Shown: positions 8,185-16,987 of the stretch, piece by piece
How positions within the stretch are numbered: position 1 is the first letter of the stretch
Layout of the letters: every line of letters begins with the position of its first letter
Source of the DNA: an uncultured Spirochaetia bacterium
GTDB lineage: Bacteria > Spirochaetota > Brachyspiria > Brachyspirales > Brachyspiraceae
Length of the DNA: 35,079 nucleotides
Direction: 5' to 3'
NCBI GenBank assembly: GCA_947040495.1
Contig: CAMRBQ010000016.1
Span: 1 to 35,079, forward strand
Notes under the pieces: model-generated
Databases searched by the model: none
Seen by the model: only the letters and a program-made list of their open reading frames with translations
Told to the model about the DNA's origin: nothing
Translations under genes and position numbers: made by a program

Positions 8185-9966
8185 ATGATAAAAAAACATA
8201 ATAATTTAAAAAAAATATTTAATAGTGATCCAAATAAAGACCATAACTTTAATCTACGTAATACAATTAAAAAAATAATAAGTGCTACAAATATTATTGC
8301 CATTACTATTTCTATATTTAGTATATTTCTTATATTATTCCAAATAAAAGTTACAAATGAAAATCATTTTTTAATTATTCACTTTAAATTTATACTTTTT
8401 ATACTAGCAATTTTTTATAGTATTTCTATTTTATGGCAAATAAAAAATATAGAGAGAAAAAAACTAATACAATATATTATACAATCAGTCCTTCTTATTT
8501 TTATATCTATACTTATAAAAGATGAGTTTAAATATGAAAAAGCATATATGTTTGAATTTATTATTGCTATTATTACTTATATATGGATTCTACTATCCAA
8601 TTGGTCTTCACTTTCAACATCAACACTAAGCCCATCTCAGCTTATTTCTTTTTCATTTATATTTGCTATCACATCTGGTGCTCTTGCTCTCTATTTACCA
8701 ATAAGCACAATAGATACGACACAAATATCATTTATAGATGCTATATTTATCTCCACAAGTGCTGTATGTGTAACTGGTCTTAGCATGTTTAATATTAGTA
8801 CAACATTTAGCATCTTTGGTTTAGTAATTATTATTATACTCATTCAAATAGGTGGCATAGGCATAATGACTTTCTCTGTGCTTTTTATGTCTATATTTAG
8901 CGAAAGAGTTAGCGTAAATGATAGAGTAAGAAACTATGGCGTATTTGACATAGGTAAACAATATAAACCAATACAAATAGTCAAAGTTATTATTATAGCC
9001 ACATTTATAATTGAGCTCATTGGTGCTCTTATTCTATTTACACAAATAAATGCAAATACAATTCAAGAGCGTATCGCCTTATCAATATTCCATTCTATAA
9101 GTGCTTTTTGTAATGCTGGATTTAGTACATATTCAGATAGTTTACATGGGGTTGTAGATAATTATACATTTGTTATAACAATATCTGCCCTTATAATATT
9201 AGGTGGTCTTGGCTTTACTGTAATATTTCATTTGTTAATAATGTTTACTAGAAAGATAAAAATTGAGCTAAGCAAAAATACTCATAGAAAAATTAGAATG
9301 ACCACACAAACTAGAGTCGTGCTCATAATGACAGTATCACTTGTTGTGATTGGTACTCTGTTTATATTTTTGAATGAATATAATAATTCATTCAAAGACT
9401 ATAGCCTAGATAAAAAAATAGTTGTGTCTATATTTAATAGTATAACACCACGTACCGCAGGATTTGAAGTTGTTCCTATATCTAATTTTAAAGAAAGCAG
9501 CCAATGGTTTGTGATATTTTTGATGTTTATAGGGGCAAACCCCGGTAGTACAGGTGGCGGTATAAAAACTACCACACTTTTTCTACTGATATCTTCTTTA
9601 TATATTGTTATCAAAAATAAGCCATATATGGTACTACATGGCAGGCGTATACCAACATTTCTTATAAATAAAGCTATTGCTGTTACAATGATAGCATTTT
9701 TAATTGCGACACTTAGTTCCTTTATTATAAGCATAGTAGAAGCAGATATACCACTTATGTCTATAATCTATGAATGTGTATCCGCTATATCCACTGTAGG
9801 TTTATCATTTGGTATAACAGCAGAGCTGTCTGATATAAGCAAGTGCATCATCATATTACTTATGTATATTGGTCGTATAGGGCACCTTACAATACTTATG
9901 AGTATAGGTGATTCTGAAAAACGCCATCTATTGGATATACCTACTGAAGATGTAATGGTTGGCTAA
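8185..9966 (+). CDS. trkH: TrkH/KtrB-family potassium uptake transporter
   Basis: 593 residues, multi-pass membrane protein. All four selectivity-filter loops of the TrkH/KtrB superfamily are visible: AVCVTGLS (193-200), ISAFCNAGFS (305-314), ITPRTAGFE (420-428) and SAISTVGLS (533-541), each with its conserved Gly. The inter-repeat motif GANPGSTGGGIKTTT (450-464) is also typical. The protein is longer than KtrB (~450) because of an N-terminal extension of about 140 residues with three to four extra hydrophobic segments, as seen in some TrkH subgroups. It would carry K+ inward, usually with a cytoplasmic TrkA/KtrA RCK subunit; none is encoded in this window. It lies in an apparent operon with the gene at 7176 and the TPR gene at 9996. 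Confidence 0.92.
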   Translation: MIKKHNNLKKIFNSDPNKDHNFNLRNTIKKIISATNIIAITISIFSIFLILFQIKVTNENHFLIIHFKFILFILAIFYSISILWQIKNIERKKLIQYIIQSVLLIFISILIKDEFKYEKAYMFEFIIAIITYIWILLSNWSSLSTSTLSPSQLISFSFIFAITSGALALYLPISTIDTTQISFIDAIFISTSAVCVTGLSMFNISTTFSIFGLVIIIILIQIGGIGIMTFSVLFMSIFSERVSVNDRVRNYGVFDIGKQYKPIQIVKVIIIATFIIELIGALILFTQINANTIQERIALSIFHSISAFCNAGFSTYSDSLHGVVDNYTFVITISALIILGGLGFTVIFHLLIMFTRKIKIELSKNTHRKIRMTTQTRVVLIMTVSLVVIGTLFIFLNEYNNSFKDYSLDKKIVVSIFNSITPRTAGFEVVPISNFKESSQWFVIFLMFIGANPGSTGGGIKTTTLFLLISSLYIVIKNKPYMVLHGRRIPTFLINKAIAVTMIAFLIATLSSFIISIVEADIPLMSIIYECVSAISTVGLSFGITAELSDISKCIIILLMYIGRIGHLTILMSIGDSEKRHLLDIPTEDVMVG

Positions 9967-9995
9967 ATTAGTTATAATTATTATAAAAAATAGAT

Positions 9996-10997
9996 ATGAA
10001 AGATAATGATGAAATAAAGAAATATTATAATGATGGCTTAATAAATTATAAACAAAATAATTATAATGATGCTATTAAATATTTTAATAATGTTATAGAG
10101 CTGGATGAAAATTTATATAATGCTTTTTATAATAGAGGGCTATGCTATTCTAGATTATTTGAATATGAGCTTGCAATAAAAGATTTTAAAAAATCTGTTG
10201 AATTAAAACCATACTTTTTAGATGCTAAATATAATATTGCAAATATATACTTGAATAGGCAAGAGTATCTACTTGCAATAGATATATATCAAGAGATAAT
10301 TTCTGTTGATAATAAAAATATAAATTCATATAACAACTTGGGTTATGCATATTATAAAATATCAGACTATCAAAAATCTATAGATATTTATAGTATAGCT
10401 ATAGATATTGATAAATTTAATGTTACCCTTTATAACAATAGAGGTAACTCATACGATGATAATGGCAATTATTCAAAGGCTATAGAGGACTATTCAAAGG
10501 CTATAGATATAGATAATAAAAATATAGAGTATTATTATAATAGAGCCATCGCTTACTATAGAATGAAAGACTATGGTTTTGCAATAAGTGATTTTTCAAA
10601 GGCATTGAATATTTGTGAAGAATTAGCCTTAGATAATACTACATTAGATATTTATTATTATAGGGGTCTTTCATATTTTTACAAAGCAGACTATACACTT
10701 GCATTGTCTGATTTTACTGCCGCAAATGACAATGATAATATAGACATCTTAATATTTATTGCAAGAACATACAAATACTTAAATATATATGAAATTTCTA
10801 TTAGCTATTACAATAAGATTATAGGTATAGAGCCTGATAATTTTCTAGCATATTATGAGCTTGGCTTAGTATATATAGACATCAAAAATTATAGCATAGC
10901 ATTAAAAAACTTTAACAAATCTATACAAATAAATCCAAACTTAACAGAAGCATATTATTATATAGATTTGTCAATATCAAAAAATCAAAACAAATAA
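9996..10997 (+). CDS. TPR-repeat protein
   Basis: 333 residues made almost entirely of tetratricopeptide repeats (about nine 34-residue units). Recurring patterns are Y-N-R-G, A-I-x-D-Y/F-x-K-A-I/L and D-x-x-N-x-x-x-Y-Y, for example NRGNSYDDNGNYSKAIEDYS. There is no signal peptide or membrane segment, so it is probably a cytoplasmic protein-binding scaffold. Start ATG 9996 lies 29 bases after trkH; the ribosome site is poor. A 17-base unit (TATTCAAAGGCTATAGA) occurs twice at 10470-10486 and 10491-10507 within consecutive helices. Partner unknown; co-transcription suggests a link to the upstream membrane genes. Confidence 0.85.
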   Translation: MKDNDEIKKYYNDGLINYKQNNYNDAIKYFNNVIELDENLYNAFYNRGLCYSRLFEYELAIKDFKKSVELKPYFLDAKYNIANIYLNRQEYLLAIDIYQEIISVDNKNINSYNNLGYAYYKISDYQKSIDIYSIAIDIDKFNVTLYNNRGNSYDDNGNYSKAIEDYSKAIDIDNKNIEYYYNRAIAYYRMKDYGFAISDFSKALNICEELALDNTTLDIYYYRGLSYFYKADYTLALSDFTAANDNDNIDILIFIARTYKYLNIYEISISYYNKIIGIEPDNFLAYYELGLVYIDIKNYSIALKNFNKSIQINPNLTEAYYYIDLSISKNQNK

Positions 10998-11003
10998 AAT
11001 ATT

Positions 11004-12161
11004 CTATCGCGATGAACGAGACCTTTTTAATGGTGCATATAACTTTTTTCTATTACCACTTTTTCTATTTGAACTATCATTGTCATTATCATTTTCATTA
11101 AATATTTTCATTACCTCAAAAAATAGTATGAAGCTTAATGGCCCAAGTATTATACCAGCTAAGCCAACACTGAAAATACCCGCGAGGATAGAGAAAAATA
11201 CAAATATTGGATGTAAATCTATTCGCCCACCCAGTAGTAGAGGTCTTATGAAATTGTCTGGCAATGTAATAGCCGCAAAAGATGCAATTATAAGGAAAAG
11301 CCCCATGAAAACACCGTCTTGTACCATCATAATAAGACCAAGTGGTATCCATATAATTGATGTTCCAATTATTGGAATAAATGATGATATCATAACCAAA
11401 AATCCAAACATTAGAGAGCCCTTTACACCAAATAGCGTAAATACAACAAATCCTGAAAATCCTTGAAAAAGCCCCGTCAATAGATTTCCATATACTATAG
11501 ATTGTATCCCCTCGCCAGCCACATGAGATAGTCTATTTACATATTCTTGTTTTATAGGCAATGACTTTTTAACTTCCCCTATAATATATTCGCCATCAAG
11601 GAAGAAGAAGAACAAGGTAAATATCATAAATATAAATGATGATATAAAACTACCTGTGCCTTTTAATATAGTGGCTAGATTTTGTGTAAGGTATCCACTT
11701 ATGGAAGAGAATTGCGAAAGGAATAAATCTTTAAGATTTAATAAAATTTCTTCAAATGATATATTTAAATTTGCTGGCAAAAGAGCGAGTATATCATCGA
11801 TGTAGGAACTTGCAAAAAATTCTTCTATATTTACAGACGATAAAAATTTCACAGCGATATCTGTTACTTGAATTAACTGTGCAATTATAGCATAGCCAAG
11901 AAGAGAGACTGGTATCAAAAATATTAATATTGATATAAATGAAAACAGTAGTGCTAATGATGTTCTTTTGAAGAAAAATAATCTTTCATGTTTGATTTCT
12001 TTCTTACCAAGTATTTTTAAATATAGCGGATTTAATACTATATAAAATAATGCGGCAAAAAATATTATCATTGCAAATGGTTTTAATAGCTTCGCCATAA
12101 CAAGCATTACAAGAAACACAAATACAACAAAAAATAGATATTTCATATTGTGATATTTCAT
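11004..12161 (-). CDS. AI-2E family transporter (PerM/YdiK-like)
   Basis: 385 residues, ATG 12161 with AAGGA 6 bases upstream. The topology is typical of the AI-2E family. Paired helices lie near the N-terminus (residues 7-50, then about 70-95), followed by a long amphipathic cytoplasmic region (about 95-150) and five to six C-terminal helices. These include the conserved GVKGSLMFGFLVMISSFIP and IIGTSIIWIPLGL, and LLGGRIDLHPIFVFFSILAG near the end. The family includes TqsA, proposed to export autoinducer-2, and Na+/H+ antiporter-like members, so substrate cannot be given. The C-terminal 35 residues are basic and polar (SSNRKSGNRKK). It converges with the TPR gene at 9996 with a gap of only 6 bases. 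Confidence 0.88.
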   Translation of the reverse strand: MKYHNMKYLFFVVFVFLVMLVMAKLLKPFAMIIFFAALFYIVLNPLYLKILGKKEIKHERLFFFKRTSLALLFSFISILIFLIPVSLLGYAIIAQLIQVTDIAVKFLSSVNIEEFFASSYIDDILALLPANLNISFEEILLNLKDLFLSQFSSISGYLTQNLATILKGTGSFISSFIFMIFTLFFFFLDGEYIIGEVKKSLPIKQEYVNRLSHVAGEGIQSIVYGNLLTGLFQGFSGFVVFTLFGVKGSLMFGFLVMISSFIPIIGTSIIWIPLGLIMMVQDGVFMGLFLIIASFAAITLPDNFIRPLLLGGRIDLHPIFVFFSILAGIFSVGLAGIILGPLSFILFFEVMKIFNENDNDNDSSNRKSGNRKKLYAPLKRSRSSR

Positions 12162-12256
12162 ATTATTTCCTTATATATTAATTATCTATAAAAATTTTCA
12201 ATATAATTAATATATACTATACTACCCTATCAATAGATTTATGTAAACGCTTTTTA

Positions 12257-13291
12257 TTAACTATCTAAATTTTCATAATTTTCATAATTCTCATCTCTAA
12301 TGTTTTCTATTAATAATTTTGTTTTTTTATACTCTTCATTACTAGGCTCTAATTCTATTGCTTTATCAATATCTTTTATAGCATTATCATAATCATCTTT
12401 TTGAGAGTATACGATGGCTCTATTATTATAAGCTATGAAATTATCTTTATCTAATTCTATAAGTTTAGTATAATTTTCTATTGCACTATCATAATTTTTA
12501 CTATCATCAGCCTGTAAAGCTAAATTAAAATAATTACTTATTTTTATACTTTGTTCTGATTCTTCTATAAGTTCTTTAATAGCTTCGTCAGCCTCTTGCT
12601 TTATAGATATGATAGCATTTTCAGAATCTTGTTTAACAGATAGAATAGCTTTTTCAGACTCTTGTTTCACAGCCGCAATATCTTTCTCTGCCTGCTTTAA
12701 TACATTATTATTTATAGTAAGCCCAAGTATTGTAAACACTACCATAATAACCGACAAAAATGCAAGCCAAAATGTAGTTGTATTTGTATTATTTATAACA
12801 ACCTGATTTATATATTCCCTCATGAGGCTATATTGCTTTTCCATATTGTTATTTATGCTTTCTTCTATCTCATCCAAATTATCCGAAAGTATATTATCTA
12901 TTAGAATTTTTTGATTTTCAATATTTTCATTTGTTACTGTCAATATAGATTCTATATCAATTGTGATATTGGCTATTTCATTTATCTCTACCATGTTTAA
13001 TATTTTTTCAAGCCGAGAATCTAGTTCATCTCTATTTTTATTCAAAAATTTATTTGCAGAAGAATATATAGCTAATAAAAATAATGCATAACATAAAAAT
13101 AAAAATATGCGTGTTCTTTCAAAACGCCCTACATATTTAAATAGAGATTCTGGCGATTCTTTTATCTTATGAAATGACCATAAAAATAATTTTTTAATAT
13201 ATCCATATATATTTTTGCATAAAGATAAAAATTTTTTTTTTAATTTATTATTTTGTTTACTACTATTAATTTCATTATTGCTTTCTTGCAT
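12257..13291 (-). CDS. Membrane protein with hendecad coiled coil and TPR domain
   Basis: 344 residues from ATG 13291, chosen because GGTGAG (13297-13302) precedes it at 5 bases; the frame extends to TTG 13303. Order of parts: basic N-terminus; membrane helix 1 (about 61-79); a long segment (80-172) likely outside the membrane; membrane helix 2 (about 173-193); then five 11-residue units from residue 201 (AEKDIAAVKQE, SEKAILSVKQD, SENAIISIKQE, ADEAIKELIEE, SEQSIKIS). These predict a right-handed or hendecad coiled coil. Next come two TPR units (about 253-325) and an acidic tail. It is probably a scaffold linking the membrane to cytoplasmic partners. No catalytic motif. Confidence 0.75.
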   Translation of the reverse strand: MQESNNEINSSKQNNKLKKKFLSLCKNIYGYIKKLFLWSFHKIKESPESLFKYVGRFERTRIFLFLCYALFLLAIYSSANKFLNKNRDELDSRLEKILNMVEINEIANITIDIESILTVTNENIENQKILIDNILSDNLDEIEESINNNMEKQYSLMREYINQVVINNTNTTTFWLAFLSVIMVVFTILGLTINNNVLKQAEKDIAAVKQESEKAILSVKQDSENAIISIKQEADEAIKELIEESEQSIKISNYFNLALQADDSKNYDSAIENYTKLIELDKDNFIAYNNRAIVYSQKDDYDNAIKDIDKAIELEPSNEEYKKTKLLIENIRDENYENYENLDS

Positions 13292-13427
13292 AAATCTCAC
13301 CAAGTACTAATCTTTAATTACTAGTATAGATAAATATTAAAATAAAGTAAATATAAACTACCTATATTATTCTCAAATATGATGTTATAATATTGCTTGG
13401 CATAATAATTTTTCAAAAATATAATCT

Positions 13428-14480
13428 ATGAAAAGTATAATAAACAAATATATAATATTATTAATCCTATCTCTATTAATAAACAATGGCTATATATATT
13501 CTAACACTTTTGAAATTTATAAAAAACAATATGAGAGTGGCAATAAAAATGATGCTTTAAAAGGCTTTAAAGATATTATTAGAAAAAATCCTCGCCATAA
13601 AAATATAGCTGATATGGAATTTATATTAGCAGAAAATGAAAAAGATTATATGAAAAGTATTAGTGCTTTTCAAGAAATATATAGAAAAAGAAAAGATTTT
13701 TTGAGGCGAGATGAAGTTGGATATATTATAGGCTCTTTATATATTTTACAAAATGGTTTTCTAAGTGCTGTAAATATATTTAACGATGTAAAAAAAGATT
13801 ATCCCAATTCAAAATATAACAAACTCAGTTCATTAAAAATAGCATCTATTAATATAAAACTCAATAATATAGATGATGCTATAAAAGAATATAAAGAAAT
13901 TATAGAGTTAGATAGTAATAAAAAAACAGAGGTCTATTATGAAGCTCTATTTGGATTAGCAAATTCATATTTTGCCAAAGAACAGTATTATCAAGCACTC
14001 GGTACATATAATAAACTTATAAAAGAAAATGAAGCATTCAATGAACGTGCCTTTGCATTATATCGTGTCGGCTTATGTTATGAATATACAGGTAAAAAAA
14101 TAAATGCGATAGATACATATAATATGATAGTTTCTATATATCCAAATACACAGAGTAAAACACTCGCCATGCAAAGATTAAAACTGCATAATATCCAAAA
14201 AGATAACAGTGAGCCCACAAAAACTAAAAATAAAAAATTAGAAGCCCCAACTATATATCAAACTAATAAACAAAATATATATCAAATGGGTAGATTTAGG
14301 GATAGAGCGAAATCTGACAAAATGCTTGCTATCATATCAGAACTTGGTTATAATGCCTATGTTACAGAAGAAGATTCTACATTTATTGTAAGATTAAGTA
14401 TTTATGATGATAAAAGAAACATAGAAGAAATGCGTAAAAGATTTAACAAAGAAAATATACCATTCTTCAAGGTCAAATAA
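13428..14480 (+). CDS. Exported TPR protein with C-terminal SPOR domain
   Basis: 350 residues. A signal peptide (KSIINKYIILLILSLLINNG, residues 2-21) precedes the mature part. Residues 27-245 hold TPR-like helical repeats of the BamD/YbgF type (for example EALFGLANSYFAKEQYYQAL, ALYRVGLCYEYTGKKINAID). Residues 283-350 have the length and pattern of a SPOR domain, a fold that binds denuded septal peptidoglycan: it starts IYQMGRFRDRAKSDKML and has the strand FIVRLSIYDD. It therefore probably acts in the periplasm in envelope assembly or division. A poor ribosome site precedes ATG 13428. The DUF368 gene follows by 33 bases in the same direction. Confidence 0.78.
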   Translation: MKSIINKYIILLILSLLINNGYIYSNTFEIYKKQYESGNKNDALKGFKDIIRKNPRHKNIADMEFILAENEKDYMKSISAFQEIYRKRKDFLRRDEVGYIIGSLYILQNGFLSAVNIFNDVKKDYPNSKYNKLSSLKIASINIKLNNIDDAIKEYKEIIELDSNKKTEVYYEALFGLANSYFAKEQYYQALGTYNKLIKENEAFNERAFALYRVGLCYEYTGKKINAIDTYNMIVSIYPNTQSKTLAMQRLKLHNIQKDNSEPTKTKNKKLEAPTIYQTNKQNIYQMGRFRDRAKSDKMLAIISELGYNAYVTEEDSTFIVRLSIYDDKRNIEEMRKRFNKENIPFFKVK

Positions 14481-14513
14481 AACAAGTTATATTTTAGGGA
14501 GCAAATTACAACT

Positions 14514-15350
14514 ATGAGAGACTATATAATACTTTTTATAAAAGGCTTTGTTATAGGAATCGCCAATGCAATACCTGGAGTATCTGGTGGGACGCTTGCC
14601 TTTATACTTGGCATATATGAAAAATTGACAAATTCAATAGCAATAATACCTAGCATAATATTTAAGCCAAAACAATGGATTAGCCCTATGAAAATACTAA
14701 TACCTGTAGGTATTGGTGCTGCTATAGCTGTAGTTGTTTTTTTAAACATCATCGAAATTTTATTTACAACATACCCCATCCCAACACAAATATTTTTTGT
14801 AGGTCTTATACTAGGCTCTCTACCATTTGTAACAAAAGAGGTAAAAGGCTTTGGTATTAAAAATCTAATATCATTTTCATTTGGTGCATTAATCATGGGT
14901 GCTTTTATATACTTTGCTATGATTTCAGACAAAGAATCTGCTATAGCAACATATACTGGGATGAGCTTTTCATATGCTATAAAATTATTTGTTTCTGGTA
15001 TACTTGCAGCAGCCGCAATGGTGATACCAGGGATTTCAGGCTCTCTACTACTTTTAATGCTTGGTGAATATCGAAATATATCAAGCTTCGTTAAAAATAT
15101 TGAAATTATACCCTTAGCTATAGTTGCTATTGGAATTGCTATAGGAATATTCTTTGTTACCAAAATTATAAGCATAATTATTGCAAAATGGCGTGAACAG
15201 CTATTCTCTTTTGTACTTGCTCTCATTGTTGTATCACTACTTAGCATATGGCCAAGCATGACAAGTAATTTATCTATACCTATGGTGGTATCTTCTATTA
15301 CATCTATGTGTATAGGATTTTTGCTAGCTATTGGACTAGAGAAACTATAA
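14514..15350 (+). CDS. DUF368 family transporter (PopT-type polyprenyl-phosphate translocase)
   Basis: 278 residues, multi-pass. The family hallmark is an inverted internal repeat with two related re-entrant motifs, and both are visible: NAIPGVSGGTLAFILGIYEK (residues 18-37) and AAMVIPGISGSLLLLMLGEY (166-185). DUF368 proteins (PopT) are known as one of two families that recycle undecaprenyl phosphate across the membrane for wall and surface-polymer synthesis. Start ATG 14514, with AGGGAG rather far upstream. It converges with fucU at 15378. A long open frame on the opposite strand over this gene is a reading-frame shadow. Confidence 0.88.
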   Translation: MRDYIILFIKGFVIGIANAIPGVSGGTLAFILGIYEKLTNSIAIIPSIIFKPKQWISPMKILIPVGIGAAIAVVVFLNIIEILFTTYPIPTQIFFVGLILGSLPFVTKEVKGFGIKNLISFSFGALIMGAFIYFAMISDKESAIATYTGMSFSYAIKLFVSGILAAAAMVIPGISGSLLLLMLGEYRNISSFVKNIEIIPLAIVAIGIAIGIFFVTKIISIIIAKWREQLFSFVLALIVVSLLSIWPSMTSNLSIPMVVSSITSMCIGFLLAIGLEKL

Positions 15351-15377
15351 TTTAAAAAATATAACACGAATTAGTTA

Positions 15378-15806
15378 TTAGATGATAATACCTTTTTTTA
15401 ATATTATATTAGCATATATAGCAGCCTCCCCACTGGCTATAACACAGTATGATATCTTTGACCTTGCATAAAAATCAAACCTTTCGATAAGACCTATTTC
15501 TCTATCATAACTATGCCTTTTTAATATATCTCTATATATTTTCCATATTGGAGGCTCTTCTATATTGCTTGGCTTATCCATAAGAAATACTGCACTATCT
15601 ACAAATGTATCGAGTGGAAATAAGGTTAATATAGCATCCAAAATTGTAGGCACATCCAAAGTATCATAACGCAACACATGATTTTGCTTACCCATACTAG
15701 CAGAAGGATAATTTCCATCACCAATAGTAATCTCATCACCATGACCCATTTCAGATAATATTTTTAATAAATCAGGACTTATAATTTTAGGTATATTTTT
15801 CAACAT
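15378..15806 (-). CDS. fucU: L-fucose mutarotase (RbsD/FucU family)
   Basis: 142 residues, ATG 15806 with GGAG 8 bases upstream. The N-terminal signature ISPDLLKILSEMGHGDEITI (residues 9-28, with His22) followed by D30 and N32 is that of RbsD/FucU. The length agrees with FucU (140) rather than shorter RbsD-like variants. FucU interconverts alpha and beta L-fucose so that the anomer needed by FucI is available. It is the last gene of the L-fucose cluster. A decameric cytoplasmic enzyme without cofactor is expected from the family. Confidence 0.9.
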   Translation of the reverse strand: MLKNIPKIISPDLLKILSEMGHGDEITIGDGNYPSASMGKQNHVLRYDTLDVPTILDAILTLFPLDTFVDSAVFLMDKPSNIEEPPIWKIYRDILKRHSYDREIGLIERFDFYARSKISYCVIASGEAAIYANIILKKGIII

Positions 15807-15930
15807 ATATTTTACTCCATATAATAATTTAGACTAAAAAATTAGGCTGCTAATATAGTTATATAAAAAATATTAAATTAATTATACACTACATAACAGC
15901 CAAAAATATTTTATTGGTACAAGTTATTTT

Positions 15931-16950
15931 TTATTCATATAGAAGAGGAGTTATATCTTCATCATCCATAGTTTCTTTAGTATACCATTTTGCACCAGTA
16001 TCAACATCAGAAACTGTTTCACCTCTTGATGCCAAAACAGCAAGTTCAACAGCTTTATAGCCTATCATATATGGATTTTGTGTTACAGAACCATAAAACA
16101 CACCATTACGCATAGCATCTAATTGTGGTTTACCAGAATCAAATCCACATATAATAATATCACCACCATCTTGTGCATCACCAACTATAGTACCTGGGGC
16201 ACCTGGTTTATTATTTGTATAAACTAAAACAGTACCCTTTACACCTGCTTCATTTGTATTATATATACCTAATACAGCATTCCCTTTAAACCCACTTACT
16301 TCAAGTTGTATATCAGACTCATTCTGTGTAGATGGAACCTTGACAACAATCTTAAATTTACCTTTAGTATTTGGGTCACTATTTGCAAGTTCAGTAAATT
16401 TATCAACAAATCCACCAGACCTATCAATAGCAGAGCCTGAGTTATCTTGTTGGATAACCCCGATGATAGCCTTATTTTCTGCTGTAAACTTAGCAATCCT
16501 ATCTTTTAGAGCCACAAACATTTTCTCACCAACAATTGCAGCAGCAGCTCTATTATCTGTAGAAGCTGTGGCAAGTAATACTCCTTGCTGTTGCTCTTTT
16601 TGAATACCAGAGTCAAATGCAACAAGTGGTATATTTTTATCTTTTATTCTTTTTATCTGCTGTGAAAAATCTCCTGTAATAGCAGCAAATGCTATAGCAT
16701 CTGGATTTTTATTTATCTCTGAATCTAATAAATCCTGCTGTACTTTTGTATCACTTTCTGTCTCAGGACCAACAAAATTTATTTTTACACCATATTCCTT
16801 AGCAGCATCTTCCGCACCATTTTTTACTGTTACCCAAAACTTATGCTGAAAACCCTTTGAAACCATCGCGATATACGGCTCTTTATCAGCACAACTTAAT
16901 ACAAATAAAGCAATACATGCGAGTAAAATAATTTTTACTATTCTCTTCAT
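15931..16950 (-). CDS. Sugar ABC transporter substrate-binding lipoprotein (RbsB type)
   Basis: 339 residues from ATG 16950, preferred over ATG 16956 because AGGAG (16958-16962) is 7 bases from the former and only 1 from the latter. A lipoprotein signal ends with LFVLSC (Cys20), so it is anchored on the outside of the cytoplasmic membrane. The periplasmic-binding-protein fold of class I (RbsB/Peripla_BP_4) is evident: IAMVSKGFQHKFWVTVKNGA, then VQQDLLDSEINKNPDAIAFA, and DSG before the second lobe. Given the fucose enzymes beside it, L-fucose is the likely ligand, but rhamnose- or ribose-type ligands are possible. It is transcribed after its permease and ATPase, an unusual order since binding proteins commonly come first. 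Confidence 0.88.
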   Translation of the reverse strand: MKRIVKIILLACIALFVLSCADKEPYIAMVSKGFQHKFWVTVKNGAEDAAKEYGVKINFVGPETESDTKVQQDLLDSEINKNPDAIAFAAITGDFSQQIKRIKDKNIPLVAFDSGIQKEQQQGVLLATASTDNRAAAAIVGEKMFVALKDRIAKFTAENKAIIGVIQQDNSGSAIDRSGGFVDKFTELANSDPNTKGKFKIVVKVPSTQNESDIQLEVSGFKGNAVLGIYNTNEAGVKGTVLVYTNNKPGAPGTIVGDAQDGGDIIICGFDSGKPQLDAMRNGVFYGSVTQNPYMIGYKAVELAVLASRGETVSDVDTGAKWYTKETMDDEDITPLLYE

Positions 16951-16987
16951 AAACATACTCCTAATTTTTAATTATATTCAAAAATAT

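Noticed and set aside
10470-10507. Tandem 17-bp repeat as a mobile or regulatory repeat
   Set aside because: It is explained by neighbouring TPR helices encoding the same residues (YSKAIEDYSKAID).
14522-15367. Long open frame on the minus strand across the DUF368 gene
   Set aside because: It mirrors a clearly recognised membrane protein, has no ribosome site and no recognisable product; it is an antisense shadow.
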